This document shows, piece after piece, positions 11,500-23,065 of a stretch of DNA of 64,000 nucleotides. This DNA comes from Artocarpus heterophyllus (taxonomy: Eukaryota > Streptophyta > Magnoliopsida > Rosales > Moraceae). Both the position numbers and the translations under genes were made by a program. Under the pieces are notes generated by a model, which was not told the DNA's origin, ran no database searches, and saw nothing but the letters and a program-made list of their open reading frames with translations. The stretch's first letter is position 1, and each line of letters starts with the position of its first letter. Location of the stretch: contig CM046344.1 of NCBI GenBank assembly GCA_025403435.1, positions 20,875,652 to 20,939,651 on the forward strand. The letters are read 5' to 3'.

Positions 11500-13190
11500 A
11501 TATAGTTTTTCAACCTATAGTAGCTGTAGTTTAGATTTTTCACCATCAAGTTGCTAATATTTACAAAATTGTGCTAATTTGAGAGAGTATTGCCAAGTCT
11601 ATTATAGTGTTTCAACCTTTACTTATACTTGGTATTTGATTTCACATTGTAGAACTTAGGTTTGGTCTGTGGATTCATACTTCAATGTTGTTGTTAGACG
11701 CAAAAAGGTTAGATTATTTTAATTTTGTTTTCTTAATTAGTAGACATCATATTTTCTTAGATTATAGTTTCGTCCTTATTCTTTGGTATTTATTTATTTT
11801 AATATGTTTTGGTTAATTTAATTGTTTAGTTAACTAAATTCAAACCCCCTCTGTTTGTGTCTAGTTATATTGTGTTTTAGATTTTAGAGTCAATAGCTGA
11901 TTAATTAAAACCAATCCTTTACGGGAACGACCCTTACTCATCATTATAATTGATCGCGATGACACATTAAGAAGGTTTAATTTGGTGCTTCTCTCGAGGC
12001 TTACCAAATTTTGGTGCTGGTCGCCGAGGATTGTTTTCCTAATTAATTAGTTATTTTTTTAATTAATTTATTTTATTTTTCTTAGTCTTTGTTAATTTTT
12101 CTTTTGTAACTTTAAATTTTGTTTTGTGCGAAGTACTTCAAGATGTCACATTGATGGGTCCTCACAAGTTTTGTCCAACAAAACTCAAAGCCGTTTATCA
12201 TGTTTGGTGGAGATATAAAGATTTTCTCATTCGGTTTCTATATCATGAGTTCTCAAAGGAGTGACAACTTCAAATCTTCCTCGATGGCTTATGTCCGACA
12301 ACAAGACATTGGCTTGAAAAAGGCAATGGTAATATCTCTTTCTATCAAAATCCGTGGATGAAGCCTAGTTTATATTGGAAGACATGGTCGAATATGATGA
12401 ATGAAATTAGAATTGTTCAAGACTGATCAAGGTCAAGAATAGGATTACTACAATTTAGAGTTGTGGGTTGATACTCAACCTCAGAATATCAAAGTATCTT
12501 TACAAATTACAAGCCTTATTGGCTGCAATAAGAGGAGCCTCAGTAGATCAAACACCTGCTAGAGAGTCTTTGGAAGACATATTTAGAGCTTGCATTACTA
12601 GCATAGAGTGATTCCATTAGGATATGAAAGCGAGTCTTTAGAGTTTGTAGAATCACATGGGCCAATTGGCCAATATAGTAAGCGGGTTGGAGGCACAACA
12701 ATTAGAGAACAATGGTGATAATCAAATGGTGGACAATATGGTGTGATATGAGGATGAAGATGACTCAAACAACTAAGGTCGGAAGAGTGATTTTGATCAC
12801 AAGGAAGCTTTACAAGAATTCAAGCCTTTAGAGGTAAAATAGACTAGACTTGAAGAACAAGACACCTTGGAAGTTGTTTTAGCTCAATACATTGCTAAGT
12901 TGGAATTAGCCTGATCGACACCGACTTTAATTTAATGAATGACGTGATGCTTATCCTACACCATGAGTGCTATGAAGATTGAATTACAAGCATGGTTATA
13001 GATAGTCAAGTGGAGAATGAAGAGCCACTAGAAGGGTTCTTACATGAAGATGAGCCAAAAGAGGTATTGGTGGATGAAGAAGCGTACAAGGTCATCGATT
13101 TGAGCTTATTGATGACATAAACACCACCAACGGAACCTTATTTCTCATTGACGTCACCTTCACCATAGAACTGGAAAACAACAAGAACTT
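11500..13190 (+). mobile_element. Decayed Ty3/gypsy remnant (LTR end, primer site, gag pieces)
   Basis: At 12012-12030 the sequence TGGTGCTGGTCGCCGAGGA resembles a mutated form of the GGCGCC-type primer site used by many plant Tat and Athila elements. It is preceded by LTR-like sequence with a 'gggaacgaccctta' block near 11920. Downstream, short frames look gag-like, for example NHMGQLANIVSGLEAQQLE near 12648-12704, broken by many stops. Both ends are approximate. Confidence 0.4.
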
Positions 13191-13307
13191 AAATGACAGA
13201 AAGTAAATTACATAAAATGTAAAAATTCTGGGATAATGAAAGGAAAAGAAAAATAAATGAAACCAAACAAAAATTAGATTATGAGAAACTTTAAGGGTTC
13301 ATTTAGT

Positions 13308-13738
13308 ACACACGTTCGGAATGTTGTGGTCTAAAACTTCATGATTTGAACCATGGGTATTAAACTATGTGATTTAAGCGATGGTTTTGAACTAGGGTTT
13401 AAGATGCAAAGGTTTAAAATGAGAACAAAACATCACATCAAGTTTGAAACGAGAATTGGTGTTTGAAAAACAATGGTTTATGAAAGAAAAACGAGAATGA
13501 GAATCGTTTTTACTGTAGAAAATGGTTCAAACCATATGAACTTGAGGATGAGGAGAAAGTCGAGTAGGGCTGGAGGGTGACAATTTGGATTTTGGGGGTT
13601 TTGACAGGTTTAAAATCGTCTCCATGGTTTAAATTGGCTTTAGTTATTACTCCAACAAATGCTAGTTTAAACCACCTCTATGGTTTGAACTGCCTTAAAT
13701 GGTTTTGAACTTATATACCAAACGGCTTATAAACCTTT
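13308..13738. mobile_element. MITE, copy 1 of a two-copy family
   Basis: A non-coding unit of about 430 bp. It shares the same ordered blocks as 23338-23704 ('aaaacatcacatcaagtt', 'gaaagaaaaacgagaat', 'tttttactgtaga', 'aaccatatgaacttgag'). The ends contain TTTAGT near the left and ACCAAACGG near the right, consistent with weak terminal inverted repeats. The superfamily is not certain. Confidence 0.55.
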
Positions 13739-14610
13739 TATTTTAAATATACACATGCAACCATAAACATAATTGAAAAAGTGCGCTATTTATAGACCTC
13801 TTCTTTTAGGGACTTTAAAAACTAACCCTTTGTATTTTCAAGTGGTTTTTATGAAAATGGTGAGTAGAACGCCATATAGTTTTTCTGCTATTCAGGTTCT
13901 AAGACACTTGTCCATGGCTGCCTATTGTTATTGCATGGCTAGGACACTTGTCTATGACCGTCTTAGTATTTTCGCATGATTGATTGTCCAGGTACTAAAA
14001 GAGTTTTGACACTTGTTTTTGGCTGTTTGCATAGCTATCCAAGTGTTAGAAGTCTCTTGACAATTTTTTTTGCTCTTCAGCTAATAAAAGTTTGACCATG
14101 TCCTCTTGCTCCCTAGCTATTAAGGAGCTTTTAATACACTTTTCTTTAGTAATTTCTACTAATTGTTGCCCCTTTAGTAGACAATCCTTAGTGTTTAATT
14201 TTTAAACACTAAATCTCTCTTTTTTAATGATATTACTCACAAGTTTACCTCTAAATCACAGCAAGGTAAAGAAAGGGAATAGAAGCTCCAAATTAGGCAT
14301 ATGGAGAATGAGCCTTGCTTCATGCTTGTTCAAATATTAGAATACCAAAAGCCTTATCACAGTTAGCACCGATTAGTTGTCTAATTTCCAAATTTTCACG
14401 TTTCAAACCTCATGTTTTCCCAAGACTTTTGGCAAGGAAGTAATTTGCAAACCAAATCAAATTATTTGGTACTAAATTGTAAATATGTTTATATATATAG
14501 AGAGAGAGAGAGAAAGAGGGAGAGGAACTTTTGTAATAAAATCTTTGTCTTCTCTGAAACTTGTCATTATGCAATTGAAATGAGTTTTCAATAGATAACG
14601 GCGCTAAAAT
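13739..14610. other. Intergenic stretch, no gene recognised
   Basis: The two short frames here have no recognisable motif. A GA-rich microsatellite lies at about 14490-14525. Confidence 0.4.
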
Positions 14611-14671
14611 CCATCAGTTTCTTTTTGTAATCAGGGAGAAGTCCATCAGTTTCTTTTTGTAATTAGGGAGA
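14611..14671. repeat. Two units of a 32-bp tandem repeat at the hAT insertion site
   Basis: The unit containing 'ccatcagtttctttttgtaa' occurs at 14611 and 14643. A third unit lies on the far side of the inserted element, near 20441-20468. The element therefore seems to have entered a three-unit tandem repeat between units two and three. Confidence 0.65.
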
Positions 14672-15134
14672 TAAGGTCGGCAATATGAGTTGCGACACGA
14701 CGACACGACACGAATTTTTACGGGTTAGGGTCAAAAAAAATTAACCCCGAGTCAGTTTAGCGTCAACCCAAAACTGGCTCGTCAAAAAACAGGTCGGGTT
14801 TGGGTCAACCCGCCTAACCTTAAACTGACCCGCTTATATTTATTTAGATATTTTTTTTATTCTATTATTATATATCAGATCAGATATAGACAATAGTATA
14901 ACCCTAAACATCAAAATCCTACCTCTTACTTTGGAAGACAAATCAGTTCTGTTATCCTATCCTTGCTATGATGACTCGTGACATTTTAAGCATTCTGGTA
15001 TCAACAGCTGCATCAAAATCTGCATTTAGCAACAATATCAACAGTTGCCATGATGGCTTGTGATATGTTTTGGACTTGTTAGATGTTTTTTTAAATTTTA
15101 GGACTTGACTTTCTTGTTGCTGTGGTATGAAACT

Positions 15135-15379
15135 TGTCGATATATATATTAGGAATTAGCTATTAATTTTGTTAGTCAATAAGAATCATTATGAGAATGA
15201 TTTGTTTCCTTTAATGTCTCGGGCAATTAGGTAGATTGATATGATTTGTTAGCTGGCTGATTTTTAGTGCTGATTTTTTAGTTTCCTTATTTGGAGGATT
15301 TAGCCAATATTTAATCCTGTAATTTCTGATTCGTGAAATAAGAAAAAAGGGGATTCATCTTCTTCTCCTAAAATCTTCA
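15135..15379 (+). repeat. 5' LTR of the young copia element
   Basis: It starts TGTCGATATA and ends ATCTTCA. The primer site TGGTATCAGAGCC (15380-15392) follows with no gap. Confidence 0.95.
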
Positions 15380-15424
15380 TGGTATCAGAGCCAGTTTCTA
15401 AAAGCCTAAAACACCAAGATTGAT

Positions 15425-18400
15425 ATGGCCAACGAAAAAGGAGTTACATCCTCAGAAATCATCCCAAGCCTGAGCAATCAGCCAGGAGCCGTCGATGCCT
15501 CTCCTTTTCTCATCACTGGCCACAAACTCAATGGTCAGAACTATCTAGCCTGGTCACAGTCCGTGTTAATCTTTATATCCGGAAAAGGAAAGGATGAGTA
15601 CCTCACCGGGGAAGCTGTTCAACCAAAAAAGGATGACTCAAAGTACCGGGCCTGGAAGATAGAGAATAACCTAGTCAGGTCTTGGCTTCTCAATGCTATG
15701 ACCAATGAAATAGGGGAAAATTTTCTCCTATATGAAACGGCATCAGAAATTTGGGAAGCTGTAAAAGAAGCATATTCTCACATTGAGAATACTTCTGAAT
15801 TGTTTGAAATTGAATGCATACTTCACGATCAACGCCAAGTAGATCTTTCAGTCACTCAATACTTCAACATTCTTAACAAACATTGGCAGCAATTGGATAT
15901 GTCCCGTGAGACAAATGGAAGTGCCCTGAAGATGGACAGTACTACAAGAAAATTGTTGAAGAAGCGCGGCTGTACAAATTCTTAATTGGTTTAAATAAGA
16001 ATTTGGATGACGTGCGTGGGAGAATTTTATCAACAAGACCTCAGCCAAGCCTCCAAGAAGCTTTCGCAGAAGTGAGACGCGAGGAGAGTCGAAAGAAAGT
16101 GATGATGGGATCTCAAAATCCTACATCTGCACCGGACTTATCAGCCCTTGCAGCTAGGGGACATCAAACCCGAAACAATAGCAATCAACCAAAAAAAGAC
16201 CGTCCCAAATGTGATTATTGTGGGAAACTCGGACACACCCGTGACACCTGCTGGAATCTTCACGGGAAACTAGAAGGAGGAAAACCACCTAGAAACCGAG
16301 AAAGCAGAGGAAACACAGCAGCATTGGAGGAAAAACAAGAGTCCACCGAATCTGCCCTGTTCAGTAAGGAGCAGTTAGAGCTCCTACAGAAGTTAATTGG
16401 ACAACATCAGACCAAGTCATCTGAATCTACAAGCGGAATAGCATCACTGGCACATAAAGGTAATCTTTCTATAACCTTTAGCGCACAACGTGAAGGTCAA
16501 GATTCATGGATTGTTGATTCAGGAGCATCGGACCACATGACTGGTAATGCTAAGTTGTTTTCCACATTTACTCCATGTCAAGAAAACTGGACAGTAAAAA
16601 TTACAGATGGCTCAATTTCTAAGGTTGTAGGGACCGGATCAGTGGTGCTTTCAGATATACTCACACTACACTCAGTATTATTGGTTCCTGATTTGGACTG
16701 TAATTTGTTGTCAATTAGCAAGATTACCAAAGATATGAAATGTAATGCTAAATTTGACAAAAACCTGTGCATTTTTCAGGACTTGGATTCAGGGATGATG
16801 ATTGGTAATGCTGAAGTGCGCTCGGGACTTTACCTCATCAACCCAAGCCGTTCCTCCCAAAGACAAGTTCAAAGTTCTGGTTGTGCTACGTTATCTAGTT
16901 TCCTTCCATTTCAGTTTAAATCAGTTGGTCATCATAATAAGGATAGTGCAATAATGTTATGGCACTATCGTCTAGGTCATCCAAGTTTTCTGTACCTTGA
17001 AAAATTGTTTCCTTCATTATTTATAAATAAAAGTTCAAACTCCTTTCAATGTGAGATTTGTCAATATTCAAAACATGCTCGCAATTTTTATCCTTCTCAA
17101 GAATATAAACCATCACATCCATTTTCCTTGATTCATAGTGATATTTGGGGTCCTTCTAGGGTAAAAACAGTCACTGGGTCCAGATGGTTCATTAGCTTCA
17201 TAGATGACCATACCAGATTAACCTGGGTCTATCTCATGAAAGAAAAGTCTGAAGCATTCCAAATCTTTAAAAATTTCAACTCCATGATCCAAACCCAGTT
17301 CCACACAAAAATCCAAGTTCTTCGGTCAGACAATGCACGGGAATATTTCAATGACAATCTAGGAGAGTTCCTCTTAACTCATGGCATCATTCATCAAAGT
17401 TCCTGTGTTGAAACCCCCCAACAAAATGGCATTGCCGAAAGGAAAAACAGACATCTCCTAGAAGTCACTCAATCTCTCCTATTTTCCATAAATGTGCCAA
17501 ATATGTTCTGGGGTGAAGCAATATTAACTGCAACATATCTTATCAATAGAATGCCTTCCAGAATTTTAAAATTCCATACACCATATAATACACTCCTTCA
17601 AACTTATCTAAACACTCGGGTGATTTCTACTATACCTCTCAAAGTTTTTGGATGCACTTCATTTGTTCATGAAAATGTTCAACACCGTGGAAAATTAGAC
17701 CCTAGAGCAACCAAATGTATTTTTCTTGGGTATTCTGTAAACAAAAAGGGATACAAATGTTACTCTCCAATCACAAAAAGGTTCTATAATTCCATGGATG
17801 TCACCTTTTTTGAAAATCAACCCTATTATCCCAAATCTGCCATTCAGGGGGAGAGTGAGAGTGAATATCAACTTTGGGAAAATATTGGTCCCTCAAATGT
17901 TCAATCCGAAAATTACCAAAGTGAACCCGAAATCATCCCATCAAGAATTTCACCAGAAAATATTATTTCTCCTGCTCCTATACTTCCTGATTCTCCACAA
18001 AATCCTCAAAATCAGCCACCTTCATCCACCGAGAATGCTCAACCAGAAAATGACACCGAACTAAGTGTCTCATCAGAAGGAAGAGCAAGGGAAGGTGATG
18101 TGGAAGAACAAGCTCACTCTCAACACAACCAAGATGTTAACCTATATTCCATGACTGATGAAGGTAATTCGGAAATTGTGGAATTTTTTGATGATTTACA
18201 ATGGCCTGTTGCTCTAAGAAAAGGAGTAAGGAGTTGTACTAAACATTCAGTTGGCAAGTATGTTTCTTATGACAGATTGTCACCCTAATACTATACTTTT
18301 GTAGCCAGTCTTGATAACATTCAGGTTCCAAAAGATATTGGTGAAGCTATGAAATCTCGTGATTGGAGGAAGGCAGTCCAAGAAGAAATTCGTGCCTTGG

Positions 18401-19866
18401 AAAGAAACGGGACTTGGGACATAACTGATCTTCCTCAGGGTAAAAAACCGGTTGGCTGCAAGTGGATTTTTACTATAAAATTCAGAGAAGATGGAAAAGT
18501 TGAGAGATACAAAGCAAGGCTTGTGGCAAAAGGATTTACTCAGACCTACGGGATCGACTATCAGGAGACTTTTGCCCCTGTCGCAAAGCTCAACACAGTA
18601 AGGGTACTTCTCTCTTTGGCTGCTAATCTTGATTGGCCTCTATTTCAACTCGATGTAAAAAATGCGTTCTTGAACGGAAACCTGGAAGAAGAAGTCTATA
18701 TGACCATTCCTCTAGGCTTTGAGGATTCTTCCAACAAAGGCAAAGTATGCAAGCTGAAGAAATCACTTTATGGTCTCAAAAAATCTCCCAGAGCTTGGTT
18801 TGATAGATTCACCAAGGTTGTCAAAGACCAAGGTTATTCTCAGTATCAAACAGATCACACTCTCTTTGTAAAAACCTCTTTAGAAGGTAAATTGGCTATT
18901 CTAATCGTCTATGTAGATGACATCATAGTAACTGGAGATGATTGTGAAACCATTCTCAGCCTGAAGGAAGTTCTTGCCCAAGAATTTGAAATCAAGGATC
19001 TAGGAAACTTGAAATATTTCCTAGGTATGGAAGTTGCTAGGTCAAACAAAGGCATCACTGTTTCTCAGGGGAAGTATGTACTTGATCTTTTGGAAGAGAC
19101 AGGTATGATGGGGTGCAAACCATCCGAAACTCCCATGGATTCTTCCACAAAATTAGGAGCAAAGACCAATTGTGAACCTGTTGACAAAGAACGGTATCAA
19201 AAACTTGTGGGAAAGCTGATATATTTATCTCATACACGTCCTGATATAGCATTTGCTGTAAGTGTGGTGAGCCAATATATGAATAATCCCAATGAAGAAC
19301 ACATGGAGGCAGTATTTCGAATTCTAAGGTATTTGAAGTTCACCCCAGGTAGAGGCTGACTCTTTAAACGGTCTGCCATTCGAAACATTGAAGTTTATAG
19401 TGATGCTGACTGGGCCGGATCCACTACAGATAGAAGATCGACATCTGGATATTGCACTTACGTATGGGGGAATCTCGTGACTTGGCGTAGCAAAAAACAA
19501 TCTGTAGTTTCACGAAGTAGTTCAGAAGCTGAATTGCGAGCATTGGCACACGTAATTTGTGAAGGTATGTGGCTTAAAAGATTACTTAAGGAGCTGCATA
19601 TTCCTTGTGAAGACCCCATGACAATATGTTGCGACAATCAATCAACTATCAGCATGGCCAAGAACCCTGTACACCATGACCGTACCAAACATGTAGCCAT
19701 TGATCGTCATTTCATAAAAGAAAATATTGACTCTGGGGTTATCAAGGTAGACTACATGCCTTCAAATCAGCAGATTGTAGATATTCTCATGAAACCGCTA
19801 CCAAGGAATTCATTTGATGTTCTTAATTCCAAGCTCGGCATGTTCAATATCTATAGCCAAGCTTGA
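15425..19866 (+). pseudogene. Copia gag-pol polyprotein with one frameshift and two stops
   Basis: Gag opens MANEKGVTSSEI and has a zinc knuckle of CX2CX4HX4C form (about 16210-16251). The protease motif DSGASDHMTG is near 16515. The integrase has its zinc-binding H/C residues (16960-17080) and the RSDNAREYF and TPQQNGIAE core segments. RT has YVDDIIVTG (about 18909-18935), and RNase H follows to 19866. Lesions: a frameshift in gag near 15910, an in-frame TAA at 18286-18288 between integrase and RT, and a TGA at 19357-19359 before RNase H. All other family motifs look intact, which fits very recent decay or a copy that was moved by another element's proteins. Confidence 0.9.
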
Positions 19867-19873
19867 GGGGGAG
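19861..19873 (+). other. Polypurine tract of the young copia element
   Basis: The purine-rich run gcttgagggggag directly precedes the 3' LTR, the usual site of plus-strand priming. Confidence 0.8.
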
Positions 19874-20118
19874 TGTCGATATATATATTAGGAATTAGCT
19901 ATTAATTTTGTTAGTCAATAAGAATCATTATGAGAATGATTTGTTTCCTTTAATGTCTCGGGCAATTAGGTAGATTGATATGATTTGTTAGCTGGCTGAT
20001 TTTTAGTGCTGATTTTTTAGTTTCCTTATTTGGAGGATTTAGCCAATATTTAATCCTGTAATTTCTGATTCGTGAAATAAGAAAAAAGGGGATTCATCTT
20101 TTTCTCCTAAAATCTTCA
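19874..20118 (+). repeat. 3' LTR of the young copia element
   Basis: It is identical to the 5' LTR except for one C/T difference near the end (cttcttctc versus ctttttctc). Confidence 0.95.
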
Positions 20119-20469
20119 AAACTCATCTAATTTTATGTTTGTTTTATTGTTATATGTATACATATATATATATATATATATTAGTGTAGGCGGGTCGCAA
20201 TTATGTTGTGGGTCAAATATGGGTCATGGGTCATTTTTTTGACATTACGCATAAGGAACGGATTGGTACAGGTTGTGTTCGTGTCAACCCGTACCAAAAT
20301 GGGTCATATTAGGATTGAGAATTTTCAACCCATTTGTGTCATGGGTTGGGTTAGTGTCAACCTAATTTTTGTAAAAATTGACCCCAACCAACACTAACCT
20401 GACCTGTTGATCCGATTTGCCACCCCTACAAGGAGAAGTCCATCAGTTTCTTTTTGTAATTAGGGAGGC

Positions 20470-22165
20470 ATGGCATGGGAGAGACTGCATATTAGGTTTC
20501 TAAAATCCAATTGGAAGGACTTGGGAGAAAAGCTGCAAAATATGGAAATGCCCATGCAAGGGATGGAAATAGCCTTGTCATTTTGCTCTATGTTCCCTAT
20601 TAGCATGGTTGATGAGGAGTTCAAACAAATTCTAGAAAGTTCTAAAGTAAACATAGGCTTAAAACTAGAGCCTGCCAAGTGCTTTGTGCCCTTTGATGCA
20701 ACTACAGCTCCTGAGGGGAAAGGAGAAACTTTAGATGAAAATCTTTGGACTCCCAAAATTACCTCCATTATACCCGAAAACCTCCCTGGTCTTTTCTTCT
20801 TACATTGCATGAAATTCCTTCATGATGGTCCACCAATAATCTCAAACTCAAACAGCAGTCTAGAACTATATGGTGGATGTTCAAATGAGAAGCTCAGTAG
20901 CTTCCGAAGGGCCTTGACCTGCCTGATCATAAGACCACCACACAGCCATAATTTGTCTTTGCATTCAAGTGCTCGATCTCGTTAGGTCTAGCTGTGTTAT
21001 TTGGGCTATTCTATAACAAGGAAAATGGATATTGGTCGGGGCTGACATTACAAATCAGTTTTATAACAGACTGGCAGGCGACATTTGCAGTTGCAAATGC
21101 TCAGGCACAAGGAAAGGCAATGGGATCGATCAATGGAATTTTGTGTTTGTTTTCTTTACAAAAGCTTTTGGATCTGAGTTGCGTAACTTTACAGCCTTGG
21201 ATCAACTTCACCACTTCTCTAATCCACAGCAAGAGTTATGGGCAAGCTGGTGCATTTTCCGTAGTTATCAGGGCATTATTAATCGTTGGGTAGGATAGTT
21301 TTTGGTCCTCCACTTGAGTTTTCAGTGGCTAAATCATGGAGGCAATGATTGGACTAATCTGCTTTACTCTAGTAGAGCTCCTATTTAATCCTGCACGAGT
21401 AGTGAACTGTTATAGAGCATTGGCTTGCTTCGAGAGTGTGTTGAGAATGCGAGTCTTTTTCCTAGGCAGAAAAATGTGCCTGCTTCTAGAGCATTGATAG
21501 AAAAGCATCTTCAGCTACAGCGTCATGTCAATGATCTAGAAAAGTTCATCGAAGAACCCGAAACAGAGCCAAATTTTTGGTTCTCGCCCTTCGATGGGGC
21601 TTGCTACCATAAGCTACTGGGGTCATTCTCAACATTGACAAATATTTTGCACTTTGTTGCCTCTGAAATAGAATTCATTTCTGAAGCATCGCAGAAGTAA
21701 GGAGGTGATTTGAGAGAAACTTGAAACAAGTGAACGGGGATGTAGAGTTTTCCAATTTGAGAGTTGGGTCTACGTCCTTGAGACACATCGAAGAAGCCGC
21801 ATCGATCATGACTCTTCAAGTGTTGCATACAGAAAATGTATCTAAAGACATTGAATTGGGAAGATGAGCACATGAAAATAATGCATTTAGGCATTTGGGT
21901 ACAGATGATAAGGAAGTAGGGAACATTCTAAGTTGCTTCCTTCCGACGTTTGGAGGAAATTGTTGTGAACGTGTACACGTGCGAAGGTACAGAGAAGTTT
22001 TAAGAGGCAATTGGTTTCTTCAACTGGACTTGGGTTTTGCATCCATAGTTTGGCAAGGGAAGCTATAAGGAGATCGAGGAAGAAGCAGTTAAATTGGAGA
22101 ATCCTTCAACAAAACATAAATACTTATCCAAAATTTCCTGTAAAAATAACACGTTGAGTTCATAA
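20470..22165 (+). pseudogene. FUSC-family membrane transporter pseudogene, 5' truncated
   Basis: Successive frames match the C-terminal two-thirds of plant FUSC proteins (annotated as p-hydroxybenzoate efflux AaeB-like). In order: AWERLHIRFLKSNWK-type loop (20470 on), LAVLFGLFYNKENGYWSGLT and WQATFAVANAQAQGKAMGS (about 20985-21130), GQAGAFSVVIRALLIVG, LICFTLVELLFNPAR (about 21355-21400), EPNFWFSPFDGACYHKLLGS (about 21566-21625), then a degraded tail ending near 22165. Frame changes occur near 20955, 21295 and 21430, with further stops around 21700-21870. The N-terminal transmembrane block is missing, and the pseudogene starts right at the repeat that received the hAT-like element. Family assignment is by remembered similarity. 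Confidence 0.75.
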
Positions 22166-22317
22166 TGTATCTACCGAAAGCATCAACTGGTAAGTAAATG
22201 GGTGTGCACGGACAACATTTGATCCCTAAGCCACCTATCAAAATAGAATCATTCGATTCTGCAAAATATCAGTATGGCCAATTTATTATATATTATATAT
22301 ATATATATATATTTGCT

Positions 22318-22510
22318 TCTTTGTTTATTTATTTGTTAGCAACTCAGCGAATCAAACCTCTTTGAGCAACTCAGTAATACCTAAGAGTGGTGTAAACCTT
22401 CCTGTCCTAACACACTGGTATAAAACTAAGAGAGGTGGTCCAAGGGAAGTCAAACCCAGGACCATCCACTAATAAGGTGAAGTCCAGAGCTACTTAAGCT
22501 ATTACTTGGG
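22318..22510 (-). mobile_element. Probable tRNA-derived SINE
   Basis: On the minus strand an A-box-like TAGCTTAAGTAGC (22501-22489) is followed about 32 bases later by a B-box-like GGGTTTGACTTCC (22457-22445). The unit ends in an A-rich 'aaataaataaac' tail near 22325. Spacing fits an RNA polymerase III promoter. It has no tRNA fold I can defend, so SINE is preferred over a tRNA gene. Confidence 0.45.
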
Positions 22511-23065
22511 TTGTATGAGCAATTTATGTTCCCATAATGCATGTCTCTCTCTTTCTCCTATTTTTCTTTTGTGATGCAATGTCAACTATTTTCAGATTTT
22601 GATCTTGAGATCTCTCCTTTAACCTACCCCACCATTACGAATTCCCATAATGCATGTCTTAGTTTCTCTAGGTAAAGGACAATACAAAAATCTAACCTTT
22701 TTAGTAAGAGACAGCATATATATACTTCTTTCCCATGAGATTTAGACTCAAGAACGTTTCATTAGAACCTCACATTCTCAGTACATAAAACTTTAATATA
22801 GGAAAAGAAAGAAAAGGGAAAAAGAAAACACATTAATGCAGAAAAGAACTTTTCTCATATTTTCAGATACTCATCATTCAACAATCAACAAAGTTTCATT
22901 TCAAGAACATTATCAAGTTCATCACCATCATAAATCCGGAATAAGCATTGGTATACATGTAGGTCTCAAGTAAGTCCAACTGCATTCATTAGCAAAATAG
23001 CAGTCTGCAAAACCAACTCAGCATCTCTATAGCAAATACATCGAGAAAGGGGGAAAAGCGGATCC

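Larger units (their letters stand above)
15135..20118 (+). mobile_element. Young Ty1/copia retrotransposon, full length but with broken coding
   Basis: It has two 245-bp LTRs differing at one position by eye, a primer site complementary to initiator tRNA-Met, gag-pol in the order gag, protease, integrase, RT, RNase H, and a polypurine tract. It is flanked on both sides by AAACT, a perfect five-base target duplication. The near-identical LTRs imply a recent insertion. Three lesions interrupt the reading frame, so this copy could not encode the full polyprotein itself. It sits inside the hAT-like element. Confidence 0.95.
14672..20428. mobile_element. hAT-like non-autonomous element, split by a copia insertion
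   Basis: The left end reads TAAGGTCGGCAAT and the right end ATTTGCCACCCCTA, an imperfect inverted pair fitting the hAT terminal pattern. The 8 bases outside each end are TAGGGAGA and CAAGGAGA, equal at six of eight positions. The interior (14672-15134 and 20119-20428, about 770 bp) is full of 'gacacgacacg' and 'gggtcaaccc' motifs and codes nothing. A relative lies in the CHX20 intron at 40509-41132. Confidence 0.55.

Noticed and set aside
14635..20467. 36-bp direct repeat as a target-site duplication
   Set aside because: Three 32-bp tandem units explain it, and an 8-bp imperfect duplication fits the element ends better.
22445..22501. A possible tRNA gene from A-box and B-box motifs
   Set aside because: No cloverleaf can be drawn and an A-rich tail follows, so a SINE is more likely.
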